A DNA stretch of 8,923 bases from Phycisphaerales bacterium (GTDB lineage Bacteria > Planctomycetota > Phycisphaerae > Phycisphaerales > SM1A02), in NCBI GenBank assembly GCA_007127615.1, contig SKZB01000170.1, positions 1 through 8,923 on the forward strand, written 5' to 3'. Positions 1-6,176 of the stretch are shown in pieces; within the stretch, counting starts at the first letter, position 1; every line of letters begins with the position of its first letter. The position numbers and the translations under genes were made by a program. The notes below the pieces were generated by a model, which saw nothing but the letters and a program-made list of their open reading frames with translations, did not search any database and was not told the DNA's origin.

Positions 1-345
1 CTGGAGCTGATTCGCCTCGATTTCCTCCTTGCTCATGCCGCCGGTGTTCGCAGCTTCCACCACGAGCGATTTGATCGAGTTGAGCAGATCGGAGACTTCG
101 GCGAGATACCCTTCGGTGGTCGCAATGACCGAGCTGGCACGTTCGGAGTTCTTCACGGCCTGATCGAGGCCGCGCAATTCACTGCGCAGGCGTTCGGAGA
201 CGATGAGGCCGGCGGGATCATCGGCGCCTCGGTTGATGCGCAGGCCCGTGGAGAGCCGTTGCAACGATGTTCCGAGGTCATTGTTTGACCGGGCCAGGTT
301 TGATTGGGCGATCAGTGACGAGATGTTGGTGTTGATTCTAGCCAC
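1..345 (-). CDS. Flagellin, N-terminal part (cut by left edge)
   Basis: This is the filament subunit, exported by the flagellar type III apparatus and polymerised outside the cell. The 115 visible codons encode the conserved N-terminal D0/D1 helices: the start VARINTNISSLIAQ is followed by LQRLSTGLRINRGADDPAGL at about residues 28-47, the signature stretch of bacterial flagellins, and then by a helix around SERLRSELRGLDQAVKN. The start is GTG at 345-343, read as Met. It is chosen because the protein begins exactly where flagellins begin and because a strong AAGGAGG (358-352) lies 6 bases upstream. There is no cysteine in the visible part. It lies 123 bases downstream of csrA, and its leader carries two likely CsrA-binding hairpins. 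The C-terminal half and the stop lie outside the window, so total length and any hypervariable domain are unknown. Family assignment is very safe; I give no symbol (hag/fliC) because naming varies by phylum. Confidence 0.96.
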   Translation of the reverse strand, partial: MARINTNISSLIAQSNLARSNNDLGTSLQRLSTGLRINRGADDPAGLIVSERLRSELRGLDQAVKNSERASSVIATTEGYLAEVSDLLNSIKSLVVEAANTGGMSKEEIEANQLQ

Positions 346-347
346 GG

Positions 348-363
348 CAATCCTCCTTGATTG
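348..363 (-). promoter_or_regulatory. Flagellin SD hairpin, likely CsrA site (proximal)
   Basis: Read on the minus strand, CAATC - AAGGAG - GATTG forms a perfect 5-bp stem closed by a 6-base loop. The loop is most of the flagellin Shine-Dalgarno sequence and has the form A-N-GGA-N, the preferred CsrA target (GGA displayed in a hexaloop). CsrA bound here would block ribosome entry. The hairpin is seen in the sequence; CsrA binding is inference, supported by csrA and fliW being the two genes immediately upstream. Confidence 0.65.
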
Positions 364-387
364 AGGCTAGGGGCCACGAGCGTTCCG

Positions 388-401
388 GATGATCCGTCAT
401 C
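388..401 (-). promoter_or_regulatory. Upstream flagellin-leader hairpin, likely CsrA site (distal)
   Basis: Read on the minus strand, GATG - ACGGAT - CATC is a 4-bp stem with hexaloop ACGGAU in RNA; an extra A-U pair could make it 5 bp with a CGGA loop. It fits the CsrA pattern of GGA in a small loop. Its GGA lies 39 bases upstream of the GGA in the hairpin covering the Shine-Dalgarno. One CsrA dimer has two RNA-binding faces and could bridge both. The structure is seen; the binding is inferred. Confidence 0.6.
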
Positions 402-430
402 TCACATGAACAGCTCAGGATACGGGCGAC

Positions 431-438
431 AAATCGGC
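431..438 (-). promoter_or_regulatory. Possible sigma-28-like -10 element before flagellin
   Basis: GCCGATTT on the minus strand resembles the -10 element of flagellar sigma-28 promoters (GCCGATAA). It is placed so that transcription would begin near 424 and include both predicted CsrA hairpins in the leader. The expected TAAA-type -35 element is poor here (GCAA at the right distance), so this is a weak call. Flagellin could instead be co-transcribed with csrA. Confidence 0.25.
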
Positions 439-468
439 GTTGGGCCAGGGTTCTTGCGTTGCGATGCA

Positions 469-762
469 TTACGCGCTCTCCCTCGCCGCAGGGTTGATGC
501 GTCCGGCGGCGGGCACGTTCTTCTTCTGCGCCGTGCCGGACCGGACGGGCGAGCGAACGGTCTCCAACTGTTCACCGGTAAGCTTGGCGGCCTGCTCGTT
601 CTCGCGTCGGATGGCTTCGTACACCTCCTTGCGGTGCACGGGAATATGCGAAGGGGCTTTGATCCCGAGTCGAACCTTGTCGCCGCGAATGTCGACGACG
701 GTCAACTCGATGTCATCCCCAATGATGATCGTTTCGTCACGATGGCGTGAAAGCACCAGCAT
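469..762 (-). CDS. csrA: Carbon storage regulator CsrA, translational repressor
   Basis: CsrA is a small dimeric RNA-binding protein that binds GGA-containing hairpins near ribosome binding sites and represses, or sometimes stabilises, mRNAs. The 97-residue product starts [20 protein letters not shown], contains RLGIKAP (31-37) and [11 protein letters not shown] (41-51), and keeps the RNA-contacting Leu4, Arg6 and Arg44. The ATG at 762 is chosen over longer in-frame starts (to 864) because CsrA proteins begin exactly at this MLVLSR and because AAGGAG (775-770) lies 7 bases upstream. The core ends near residue 60; about 37 further residues form a basic, Ala/Arg-rich tail, longer than in E. coli (61 residues in total) or B. 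subtilis (74). In FliW-containing bacteria the C-terminal extension of CsrA is where FliW acts. It sits between fliW and flagellin, which argues that flagellin mRNA is a main target. Confidence 0.96.
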   Translation of the reverse strand: MLVLSRHRDETIIIGDDIELTVVDIRGDKVRLGIKAPSHIPVHRKEVYEAIRRENEQAAKLTGEQLETVRSPVRSGTAQKKNVPAAGRINPAARESA

Positions 763-779
763 GCGTAGACTCCTTCCGT

Positions 780-833
780 GGATGCGGATTCGAACACCGG
801 TTGTCCGGCGATTGAATCCCGGCCGCCGCATCC
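780..833 (-). promoter_or_regulatory. Long stem-loop forming most of the csrA leader
   Basis: On the minus strand GGATGC (833-828) pairs with GCATCC (785-780), GGATTC (819-814) with GAATCC (791-786), and CGCCGG (810-805) with CCGGTG (800-795, one G-U) around an ACAA loop. An 8-base bulge (827-820) and a small AAT/TTC internal loop interrupt the helix. It ends 4 bases before the csrA Shine-Dalgarno. No U-run follows, so it is not a classical terminator. It could control csrA translation or protect the 5' end of the transcript. The pairing is seen; the role is inference. Confidence 0.5.
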
Positions 834-844
834 CTGCCGCGACC

Positions 845-860
845 TGCGTTCTTCGTGCCA
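845..860 (-). promoter_or_regulatory. Sigma-54-like promoter upstream of csrA
   Basis: The minus-strand sequence TGGCACGAAGAACGCA has a perfect -24 half (TGGCACG). GC (847-846) lies exactly 10 bases after the GG (859-858), matching the consensus TGGCACG-N4-TTGCA except that TT is AC. Transcription would start near 834, at the foot of the long csrA leader hairpin. Sigma-54 controls flagellar genes in many phyla. The imperfect -12 half keeps this tentative. Confidence 0.4.
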
Positions 861-889
861 CCACCCGTTGGTGGTTGACACCCTCAACC
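858..889 (-). repeat. Two overlapping inverted repeats after fliW
   Basis: In plus-strand letters, CCACCA (858-863) and TGGTGG (869-874) form a 6-bp perfect stem with a 5-base loop. GGTTGA (873-878) and TCAACC (884-889) form another 6-bp stem with a 5-base loop. They share bases 873-874, so in RNA they compete at the edge. They begin 11 bases after the fliW stop. No U-tract follows. They may protect the fliW mRNA 3' end or act as an operator, since the first overlaps the -24 element of the csrA promoter candidate. Confidence 0.35.
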
Positions 890-899
890 CGTCTTCCGC

Positions 900-1349
900 T
901 TATGCCGACGCGGCGTGATGGGCCTGCTCGCCGAGCCGCACGATGGCGTGACGGGTCGTCCAGCGCTTCTCCGCCAGAACCAGTTGCATGGCGCAGTGAT
1001 TCTTCAGGTTGATGACGATCGGCCCCTGCATGTTTGCCGTGAGCGTCTGTTCGTACTTGTTGACGATCACCAGCACCTGGGCGTTCTCAAGCGAATCCAG
1101 TTGCAGATCGTCCATCTGCTCACGGCGAATCGTGGCTTCGTACTTCTCCACCCACAAGCTGGGGTCGGTGACGACGAACGCCAGATCCGGCGCTTCCAGT
1201 GACTGAAGCCAGAAGAAGACGCCTTCTTCATCCGGCTGCAGCAGCACGAAGTTCCGGAAGCTCGAAAAGCCGAGCAATCCACCGGGGAAATTGATGATGC
1301 GATCATCATCAACCGTAACCGTTCCGAATCGAGTCGTTTGCACGTCCAT
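900..1349 (-). CDS. fliW: Flagellar assembly factor FliW, CsrA antagonist
   Basis: FliW binds CsrA and blocks its RNA-binding activity, and also binds flagellin; free flagellin releases CsrA to shut down flagellin translation (established in Bacillus subtilis). The 149-residue product, the usual family length, begins [20 protein letters not shown] and has the hallmark FPGGLLGF (21-28), a beta-rich core with [19 protein letters not shown] (45-63), and [14 protein letters not shown] (104-117) followed by QLVL. The start at 1349 is chosen because FliW proteins begin right at this V-x-T-x-RFG strand and because GGAG (1360-1357) is 7 bases away. In-frame ATGs at 1430, 1379 and 1373 would add a non-conserved leader. 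It lies between flgL and csrA with 124- and 137-base gaps, so it may be transcribed with either the upstream operon or its own promoter. Confidence 0.95.
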   Translation of the reverse strand: MDVQTTRFGTVTVDDDRIINFPGGLLGFSSFRNFVLLQPDEEGVFFWLQSLEAPDLAFVVTDPSLWVEKYEATIRREQMDDLQLDSLENAQVLVIVNKYEQTLTANMQGPIVINLKNHCAMQLVLAEKRWTTRHAIVRLGEQAHHAASA

Positions 1350-1416
1350 CTGAACGCTCCAGTCCTCGGCCATGTCCATCCTGGTCGTCGTACCCGACTC
1401 AACTCCAAGCCGGGAC

Positions 1417-1429
1417 TGACCTCCTGTCA
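1417..1429 (-). promoter_or_regulatory. GGA-loop hairpin in fliW leader, possible CsrA site
   Basis: TGAC - AGGAG - GTCA (minus strand) is a 4-bp stem with GGA in a 5-base loop. AGGAGG looks like a strong Shine-Dalgarno but sits 71 bases before the chosen fliW start, with no convincing start codon served by it. The 11-mer GACAGGAGGTC inside it also occurs at the flgI ribosome binding site. CsrA binding is an inference; the pentaloop is less canonical than those before flagellin. Confidence 0.35.
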
Positions 1430-1437
1430 TCAGCGAA

Positions 1438-1458
1438 CGCGATCGGCCGGAGATCGCG
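1438..1458 (-). other. Stem-loop just after flgL
   Basis: CGCGATC - TCCGGCC - GATCGCG on the minus strand is a perfect 7-bp stem (8 with a G-U pair) and 7-base loop, starting 15 bases past the flgL stop. No U-run follows, so it is at best a weak or Rho-type terminator or an mRNA 3'-end stabiliser separating the structural operon from fliW. Confidence 0.4.
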
Positions 1459-1473
1459 CCGCTGTCTTACGAA

Positions 1474-3456
1474 CTAACGAAGAAAATCCAGCAAGCTCAG
1501 ACTGTTCACGCGGCTGGTCGTCTGCAGGCCGGCCAGCAGTTGCTGTTCCAGCGTGGCGAACCGCATCGCCGCTTCCGTGAAATCAAGGTCCTGTACCTGG
1601 CTCTTCAAACTCATGTCCTGAATCTGCATGTCTTCTTCACGAATCCCGGCATCGGAAAGACGCCGGCTTCGGGCACCGACCTCGCCTCGCACCTGAGCGA
1701 AACGATCCAGATCGTCTTCCAGTTTGGCGGTAGCAATCTCAATGCCAGTGGAATCATCGCTTTTCAGGGCCTTGGCCAGGGCCATCAGGTTCGTAATCAC
1801 GCTGTCGACGGCAACCGTTGCGCGATCCTCACCGGTCAATATTGCGCCGTCGGTCGATCCGAGCAGCCCGAGGTCCGCCGCCGCACCCGAGTTATTCATC
1901 TTCGTGACCGAGGTCGTCGTCCCCGGCGTGTTGTCGGTCAACGTGATGCCGTTGCCATCCGCCGCAAGCCCCGCTGCGAAATCAGCCGGCACCGCCACGC
2001 CTTCGGCGATCGCCGCGTCGTTGATCATGTCCAGGACATCCTCGACGGTGATCGCGCCGGCGAGGTCGACCTCGATCTCCGTGCCGTCCTTCAACGTGAT
2101 CATGAAGTCCACATCGCGGGCCGGATCCGGCAGACCGGTCACCGGATCGGAATTGCCTGATTCGATGGACACCCCGCGGCCGTGGTTGAAGTCGCTGAGC
2201 AATGTCTCTGCGCCCAGGGACCGGACGCCCAGTTCCGTGGCGGTGGTTCCGCCGGCGACTTCACTGATGCTCATGGCCCCACCGGACAGCTCGTTGACGA
2301 AGTTCAACCGATCGCCCGCCTCATTGATCTCGACCCGGATGCCGATTTTGAGCGAGTCCACCGCGTTCATGATGTCGCGAACCGTTTCGGCGCCGGAAAG
2401 ATCCAGATCGCGCACCTGCCCGGCGTTCTCGAGACGAATCGTGCCGAGCGGAACGGTCACGCCGGAAAGACTGCTGACCGGCGTCAGTTCGGTGAGCTTC
2501 GGATCCAGATCCTGCCCCGTGGTCGTGCCGGCATCGAAGACCCCCGCGATCCCGAGGTCCGCGGCGATCGTGTCGGCGGTGAGATCGGTGATGGTGACGA
2601 TGGACCCGCCGCTCGGAATGATTTCCAGACGATTGCCCGTCACGGGATCGATCTGAACCACCGCACCGGGATCGGTCTGCTGAATGGCGGCTTCGAGCGC
2701 ATCGATAACATCCTGGACATCGTGCGCGGAGCTGAGATCGACCGCGGTGTTCACCCCGTCGACATCCACGGTGATCGTTCCCTTGCTCACGCCGAATCCA
2801 CGCGCGCCGTTCAGATCCTGCAGGCGTGTTGAGCCGACCATCTGCGGATCGAGATCACGGCTGCCTTCAACGCGCGTGCTCTTCACGCCGAACGCCTGAT
2901 CCGCGCCGACGGTGATGGGGAACGGTCGCGGCAGGCCCATGTCCGTGAAGAGACCATTGCCTTCGCCCTGATACTTCCAGCCGCCGAGCAGTTCGACCAT
3001 GGGCTGCTTGCCACTGGCGCTGCCACCGAAGAGATGAATCCCCTGGTACTTGCGGTTGGAGATGGAAACCATTTCGTTCACCATGGACTCGATCACGACC
3101 GCCATGGATTTCCGCGTCGCCGCGTCGCTGGTCGCGCCGACCTGGCTCAGACCGATTTCCTTGGCTTCCAGCAACATGTTGGTCGCGTCACCCAGGGCCG
3201 AATCGATCGTGTTCAGGACCGACTCGCCGTGACCGATGTTGCGGATGCGCTGCGTTCGTCGTTCAATCTGATCGTCGAGAACACTGATCGTTCCCGCCTC
3301 GGCGGCGCTGTCCGACGGCCGATTGATCTTCTGACCGGAGGCGAGCTGAACCTGGAGATTCAGGAGACTCTGGTTGGTCCGGTTGAGCGAGTTGAGCATG
3401 ATGCTCGAGGCCAGTGTGTTGGGCACCCGCGCCAGGTTTGATGGAATGCTGCTCAT
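1474..3456 (-). CDS. flgL: Hook-filament junction protein FlgL (HAP3) with three flagellin-IN repeats
   Basis: FlgL is the second junction protein between hook (via FlgK) and filament. The 660-residue product has the flagellin-like N-terminal helices (about 10-140; IPSNLARVPNTLASSIML and LASGQKINRPSDSA) and C-terminal helices (about 545-660, ending in a leucine-rich helix MRFATLEQQLLAGLQ...SLLDFLR). Between them lie three tandem repeats of the flagellin hook-IN type at about 226-303, 338-411 and 450-531. Each runs from a G-T-I-x-[VL] strand through a V-x-D[VI][IML]-x-x-[IV] helix to a closing A-x-[DE]LG[IVL] motif. FlgL of enteric bacteria is about 317 residues, so the insert doubles the protein; the repeats probably form surface-exposed domains. 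No cysteine is present. The ATG at 3456 fits the family start, with GGAG (3471-3468) 11 bases upstream. flgK lies 42 bases upstream. FliD also carries IN motifs, but the flagellin-like termini and position after flgK favour FlgL. Confidence 0.93.
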   Translation of the reverse strand: MSSIPSNLARVPNTLASSIMLNSLNRTNQSLLNLQVQLASGQKINRPSDSAAEAGTISVLDDQIERRTQRIRNIGHGESVLNTIDSALGDATNMLLEAKEIGLSQVGATSDAATRKSMAVVIESMVNEMVSISNRKYQGIHLFGGSASGKQPMVELLGGWKYQGEGNGLFTDMGLPRPFPITVGADQAFGVKSTRVEGSRDLDPQMVGSTRLQDLNGARGFGVSKGTITVDVDGVNTAVDLSSAHDVQDVIDALEAAIQQTDPGAVVQIDPVTGNRLEIIPSGGSIVTITDLTADTIAADLGIAGVFDAGTTTGQDLDPKLTELTPVSSLSGVTVPLGTIRLENAGQVRDLDLSGAETVRDIMNAVDSLKIGIRVEINEAGDRLNFVNELSGGAMSISEVAGGTTATELGVRSLGAETLLSDFNHGRGVSIESGNSDPVTGLPDPARDVDFMITLKDGTEIEVDLAGAITVEDVLDMINDAAIAEGVAVPADFAAGLAADGNGITLTDNTPGTTTSVTKMNNSGAAADLGLLGSTDGAILTGEDRATVAVDSVITNLMALAKALKSDDSTGIEIATAKLEDDLDRFAQVRGEVGARSRRLSDAGIREEDMQIQDMSLKSQVQDLDFTEAAMRFATLEQQLLAGLQTTSRVNSLSLLDFLR

Positions 3457-3498
3457 GAATCTCGATACTCCGTCACGAAACGAATGCGGCAGCCTTGA

Positions 3499-5193
3499 TC
3501 AGGCGATGCTGATCAACGTCTGCAGCATTTCATCAACCACGTTGATGTAGCGGGCCGCGGCCTGAAACTGTCTTTGAAAGGTCAGCAGGTTGATCGACTC
3601 TTCGTCGAGGGAAACACCCGAGACGGCCTGGATCTGTGCGTCCAACCCTTCCCGCACCACGCGCGAGGAATCAACCGCGGAATTCGCAGCGCTGGTTCGC
3701 GTGGCGAGCGAAGTCACCGAGCCCTGCCAGAACTCGCGCAGACTCTTGCCGCCGAGCTCACTGAACGCGGTATCCTGCAGTTCGGCAATGGCGTTGGCGG
3801 TTTCGTTCGATCCTGAGATATGCCCCGTCCCCGCCGCCAGCATGGAGGGGTCGTCCTGAATGATCTGGTTGACATTGATGTCGGAAGCATTCGAGCCGGT
3901 AAAAAACGTGTTCAATCCGAGGGCCGCCAGCGCGCCGCTCGTGTCATCGGAGAAACTGATTTCGAATCCCGCCGCGGCATCGAGCGTCAACGGTCCGCCG
4001 ATGCCGATCCCCGCGGTCACGTTCGGCACACCGACGATGTTGTTGATCTTGTCCACCAGATCGTTCAGCGAATCAACGTTGCCGTCGACCTTGATCTCAT
4101 GCGTGGTGCGAACCCCCGTGTCCTGGTGCGTGACGTGGATGAAGAAGCTGCCGTTCTCAATCCGGAACGGCAGGTTGGCGGCGGAGGCGTTCAGCGTTTC
4201 CGCCGGATCCATCACCGGGTTCGACGCCGTCAGACTGGTGAATCCCTGTTTTCCCTGTCCCTGCGAGTGCAGGCGGTTGACCTGAAAGATGAGCTGGGCG
4301 GCAAAGTCGTCGATCACCTGAATGGCGGGATCGACCGTTTCCTTCTTCTGCCGCATCAGTCCGCCGATCTTGCCATCGCGGACATCGAGTTGTTCCCCGT
4401 CGTCCCTGACCCGGACACTGACCTTGAGTTCACCGCCGACGGATTCCTTGCGAACCTCGACCCCGCGCGACTCACCGCCGAGGACGATCGGAACCGAGTT
4501 GACGTGCACGTCAACGTTGCCGTTCTCCTGCTCGTACACCGTGATATCCATGTACGTCGCTAAGTCATTGAGCATCTGATCCCGGTGATCGCGCAGGGAA
4601 CTGATCTCACCCGCGCCGGCTTCGGTGCTCGTGATCTGCTGATTCAGACTGGCGATTTTGGTCAAAAGGTCGTTCGCCGCCTCTTCCGCGCCGCCGAGCG
4701 CGCGGGTGATTTCATCCTGAGTGCGCAGATAGTCCGTGCGCATGGAGCTGAGGCGGTTGGCGAGACTGATACCTTCCTGGACCGTCACGCCGCGCACCGC
4801 GTTATCCTGCGGGTTGTTCGCCAGTTCGGAGAAGCTGTTGAAAAAATTGCTGAGCAGGGTGGAGAGGTCGTTGTCCGTGAGTTCGTTCTGGATCGCCTCG
4901 ATCGAGGAGAGAAACCGCTGGTCCATGAGCGCGGAATTTTCCCGGCTGAGCGCATCACGTAGCCGCGCCTGCATGGCGGTGTCGATCTCCCGGCGAATGG
5001 TGAGCAGTTTGACCCCCTGACCGATGAACTGTCCGGGGGCGATCTGCTGGCCGTTGTTCGGTGCCAGATGAGCGGTCCGGCGGTGAAAGCCGGGCGTGGC
5101 GGCGTTCGCCATGTTGTCACCGGCCACCTGCAGCGCCGTCTGGCTGACCTGCATGGCGGAGCGTCCGACCTGAAGTGCACCGTTGAGACTCAT
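3499..5193 (-). CDS. flgK: Hook-filament junction protein FlgK (HAP1)
   Basis: FlgK forms the first ring between hook and filament. The 564-residue product, near the normal length of about 550, starts with the rod/hook-family N-terminal motif LQVAGDNMANAATPGFHRR (21-39). A helical D1 region follows (about 75-215), then a middle region. The C-terminal motif SGVSLDEESINLLTFQRQFQ (525-544), followed by AAARYINVVDEMLQTL, is the canonical FlgK/FlgE end. Residues about 348-427 (from SFFIHV to ALAALGL) resemble one flagellin-IN-type repeat like those in the neighbouring FlgL. No cysteine is present. The ATG at 5193 has AGGA (5206-5203) 9 bases upstream. It is 45 bases downstream of the chaperone gene and 42 bases upstream of flgL, the classic flgN-flgK-flgL order, so the three are surely co-expressed. 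Confidence 0.97.
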   Translation of the reverse strand: MSLNGALQVGRSAMQVSQTALQVAGDNMANAATPGFHRRTAHLAPNNGQQIAPGQFIGQGVKLLTIRREIDTAMQARLRDALSRENSALMDQRFLSSIEAIQNELTDNDLSTLLSNFFNSFSELANNPQDNAVRGVTVQEGISLANRLSSMRTDYLRTQDEITRALGGAEEAANDLLTKIASLNQQITSTEAGAGEISSLRDHRDQMLNDLATYMDITVYEQENGNVDVHVNSVPIVLGGESRGVEVRKESVGGELKVSVRVRDDGEQLDVRDGKIGGLMRQKKETVDPAIQVIDDFAAQLIFQVNRLHSQGQGKQGFTSLTASNPVMDPAETLNASAANLPFRIENGSFFIHVTHQDTGVRTTHEIKVDGNVDSLNDLVDKINNIVGVPNVTAGIGIGGPLTLDAAAGFEISFSDDTSGALAALGLNTFFTGSNASDINVNQIIQDDPSMLAAGTGHISGSNETANAIAELQDTAFSELGGKSLREFWQGSVTSLATRTSAANSAVDSSRVVREGLDAQIQAVSGVSLDEESINLLTFQRQFQAAARYINVVDEMLQTLISIA

Positions 5194-5238
5194 GAAAGCG
5201 GATCCTGCAAAGCGAATGCCAGCGACACCGCCGCTGGT

Positions 5239-5760
5239 TCAGGTTTTCAAATCAACACAGAAGTCCATCTGCGCGCCGACCGCCACGCGCCCGCTGCTGC
5301 CGTACACCCCCGCGCGGCTGAGCGCCCAGTTCACGCGCTGCATCACACCGGCCATGTGATTGGCCAACGCTTCCGCCGCCGTTCGCACCACCGAGCTCGC
5401 GTGCCGGACGGCCTCAACGCGTTCACGCAGTTGTTGCGCGGCGTGCTCGATCTCACTCCGCTGCGGCTCATCCACCGCCGCCGCGATCCGGCTGACGGAC
5501 AAGGGCTCCTCCGCCCGCGCGCCGATCAGCGGCGCGATCCGCCGGAGCAGTTCCTGGCGGTGCCGATCCATCTCCTGAATCCGGCGTGCGATTTCGCGCT
5601 CCCGATCCGCCAGCTCGCCGATCTTCTGCATCTGCGCTTCGCCGACCGCCCGTCGTTTCTCTTCGAGCAGTTCCAGCAGCCGGGCGTGCTCGTGGGACAT
5701 GGCGTGCATCAGCTTTTCCAGCGCTTCGACCAGGGCATGACGGGATTTCTCTGGACTCAT
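5239..5760 (-). CDS. FlgN-like export chaperone for FlgK/FlgL
   Basis: This is a predicted cytoplasmic type III export chaperone that would hold FlgK and FlgL before secretion. The 173-residue product is almost entirely helical and charged. A long heptad-rich coiled coil spans about 8-75 (LVEALEKLMHAMSHEHARLLELLEEKRRAV onward) and a second helix about 100-148. A glycine-rich tail contains YGSSGRV (153-159), similar to the C-terminal Y-x-x-x-G region of FlgN proteins. FlgN sequences diverge strongly, so the name rests on size, helical pattern, the tail motif and position directly before flgK. It has one cysteine (168), unlike its exported neighbours. The start at 5760 is preferred over 5799 because GAGGAG lies about 6 bases upstream and the family begins near this helix. 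An FliT- or FliJ-like protein is a less likely alternative. Confidence 0.75.
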   Translation of the reverse strand: MSPEKSRHALVEALEKLMHAMSHEHARLLELLEEKRRAVGEAQMQKIGELADREREIARRIQEMDRHRQELLRRIAPLIGARAEEPLSVSRIAAAVDEPQRSEIEHAAQQLRERVEAVRHASSVVRTAAEALANHMAGVMQRVNWALSRAGVYGSSGRVAVGAQMDFCVDLKT

Positions 5761-5795
5761 CACGATCTCCTCAAATTCATGGGCCGGCCGCACCG

Positions 5796-6176
5796 TCACC
5801 CCCGAAGATCCATCCGGGCGACGGAGGCCGCTCCACTCTCTTCAAACTTTGCCGCGTAGCGGTCCGCGATGCTCTCGACGATCGGGAAGTTCGCGGCCTG
5901 CACCACGCGGTCGGCGACGTGCTGATCGAACACCGGACCGAACCGCTTCTCCGCCAGGTTGGGCGCAAACGGACCGCTCGCGTTGAAGGTGTTCTCACGG
6001 AGCGTCGCCAGGATCGGAATGACCAGCGATGAGGCAACGAACTGCTCGGCCGCCTCGTGCGCCTTTTCGCGCAGGGTCTTCTCAAATCCGCCTTTCGGCG
6101 ACGCGGTTTCAGCGCGATGACTGATCTCCGGCATCGCCATCTTCAATTCGCCGCCTTGTCTCGTAGCGTTCACCAT
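5796..6176 (-). CDS. FlgJ-type rod-binding protein, rod domain only
   Basis: The 126-residue protein matches the N-terminal rod-binding half of FlgJ, the rod-capping factor. AAEQFVASSLVIPILATLRE (42-61) corresponds to the AA-x-x-FE..ML..MR helix of the family, and FGPVFDQHVADRVVQAANF (79-97) to the later D-x-x-x-A..I helix, followed by a final helix ending near 110. The C-terminal muramidase (GH73) domain of enteric FlgJ is absent, so another lytic enzyme must open the peptidoglycan. Its ATG overlaps the flgI stop (TGATG at 6178-6174), which implies translational coupling. GTG at 6173 and ATG at 6140 are possible alternative starts, and the weakly conserved first 30 residues do not decide between them. 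The flgI-flgJ order is the usual one in diderm flagellar operons, which strengthens a moderate sequence match. Confidence 0.8.
   Translation of the reverse strand: MVNATRQGGELKMAMPEISHRAETASPKGGFEKTLREKAHEAAEQFVASSLVIPILATLRENTFNASGPFAPNLAEKRFGPVFDQHVADRVVQAANFPIVESIADRYAAKFEESGAASVARMDLRG

Noticed and set aside
373..387. CGGAACGCTCGTGGCC as a third sigma-54 promoter just before flagellin
   Set aside because: GG and GC are at the right spacing, but both flanking halves match poorly. Such a promoter would exclude the distal CsrA-type hairpin from the mRNA. Chance is likely at this GC content.
763..864. N-terminal extension of CsrA from ATG 864
   Set aside because: CsrA proteins begin at MLVLSR, the ATG at 762 has a strong AAGGAG, and the extension runs through the predicted leader hairpin.
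780..870. tRNA-like TTCGAATCC in the csrA leader
   Set aside because: The TTCGAAT resembles a T-loop, but the flanking 5-base T-stem does not pair and no D-arm, anticodon arm or acceptor of the right length is present. The local pairing is better explained as one bulged hairpin.
1067..1408. Alternative frame beginning at TTG 1408 after a strong AGGAGG in the fliW leader
   Set aside because: The frame mostly overlaps fliW out of register, with Arg/Trp/Ser-rich shadow composition and no family resemblance. The AGGAGG is better explained as a possible regulatory hairpin.
1540..4563. Several plus-strand open frames (to 310 codons) opposite flgL and flgK
   Set aside because: All are shadows of the conserved minus-strand genes; none resembles a known family or has a convincing ribosome site.
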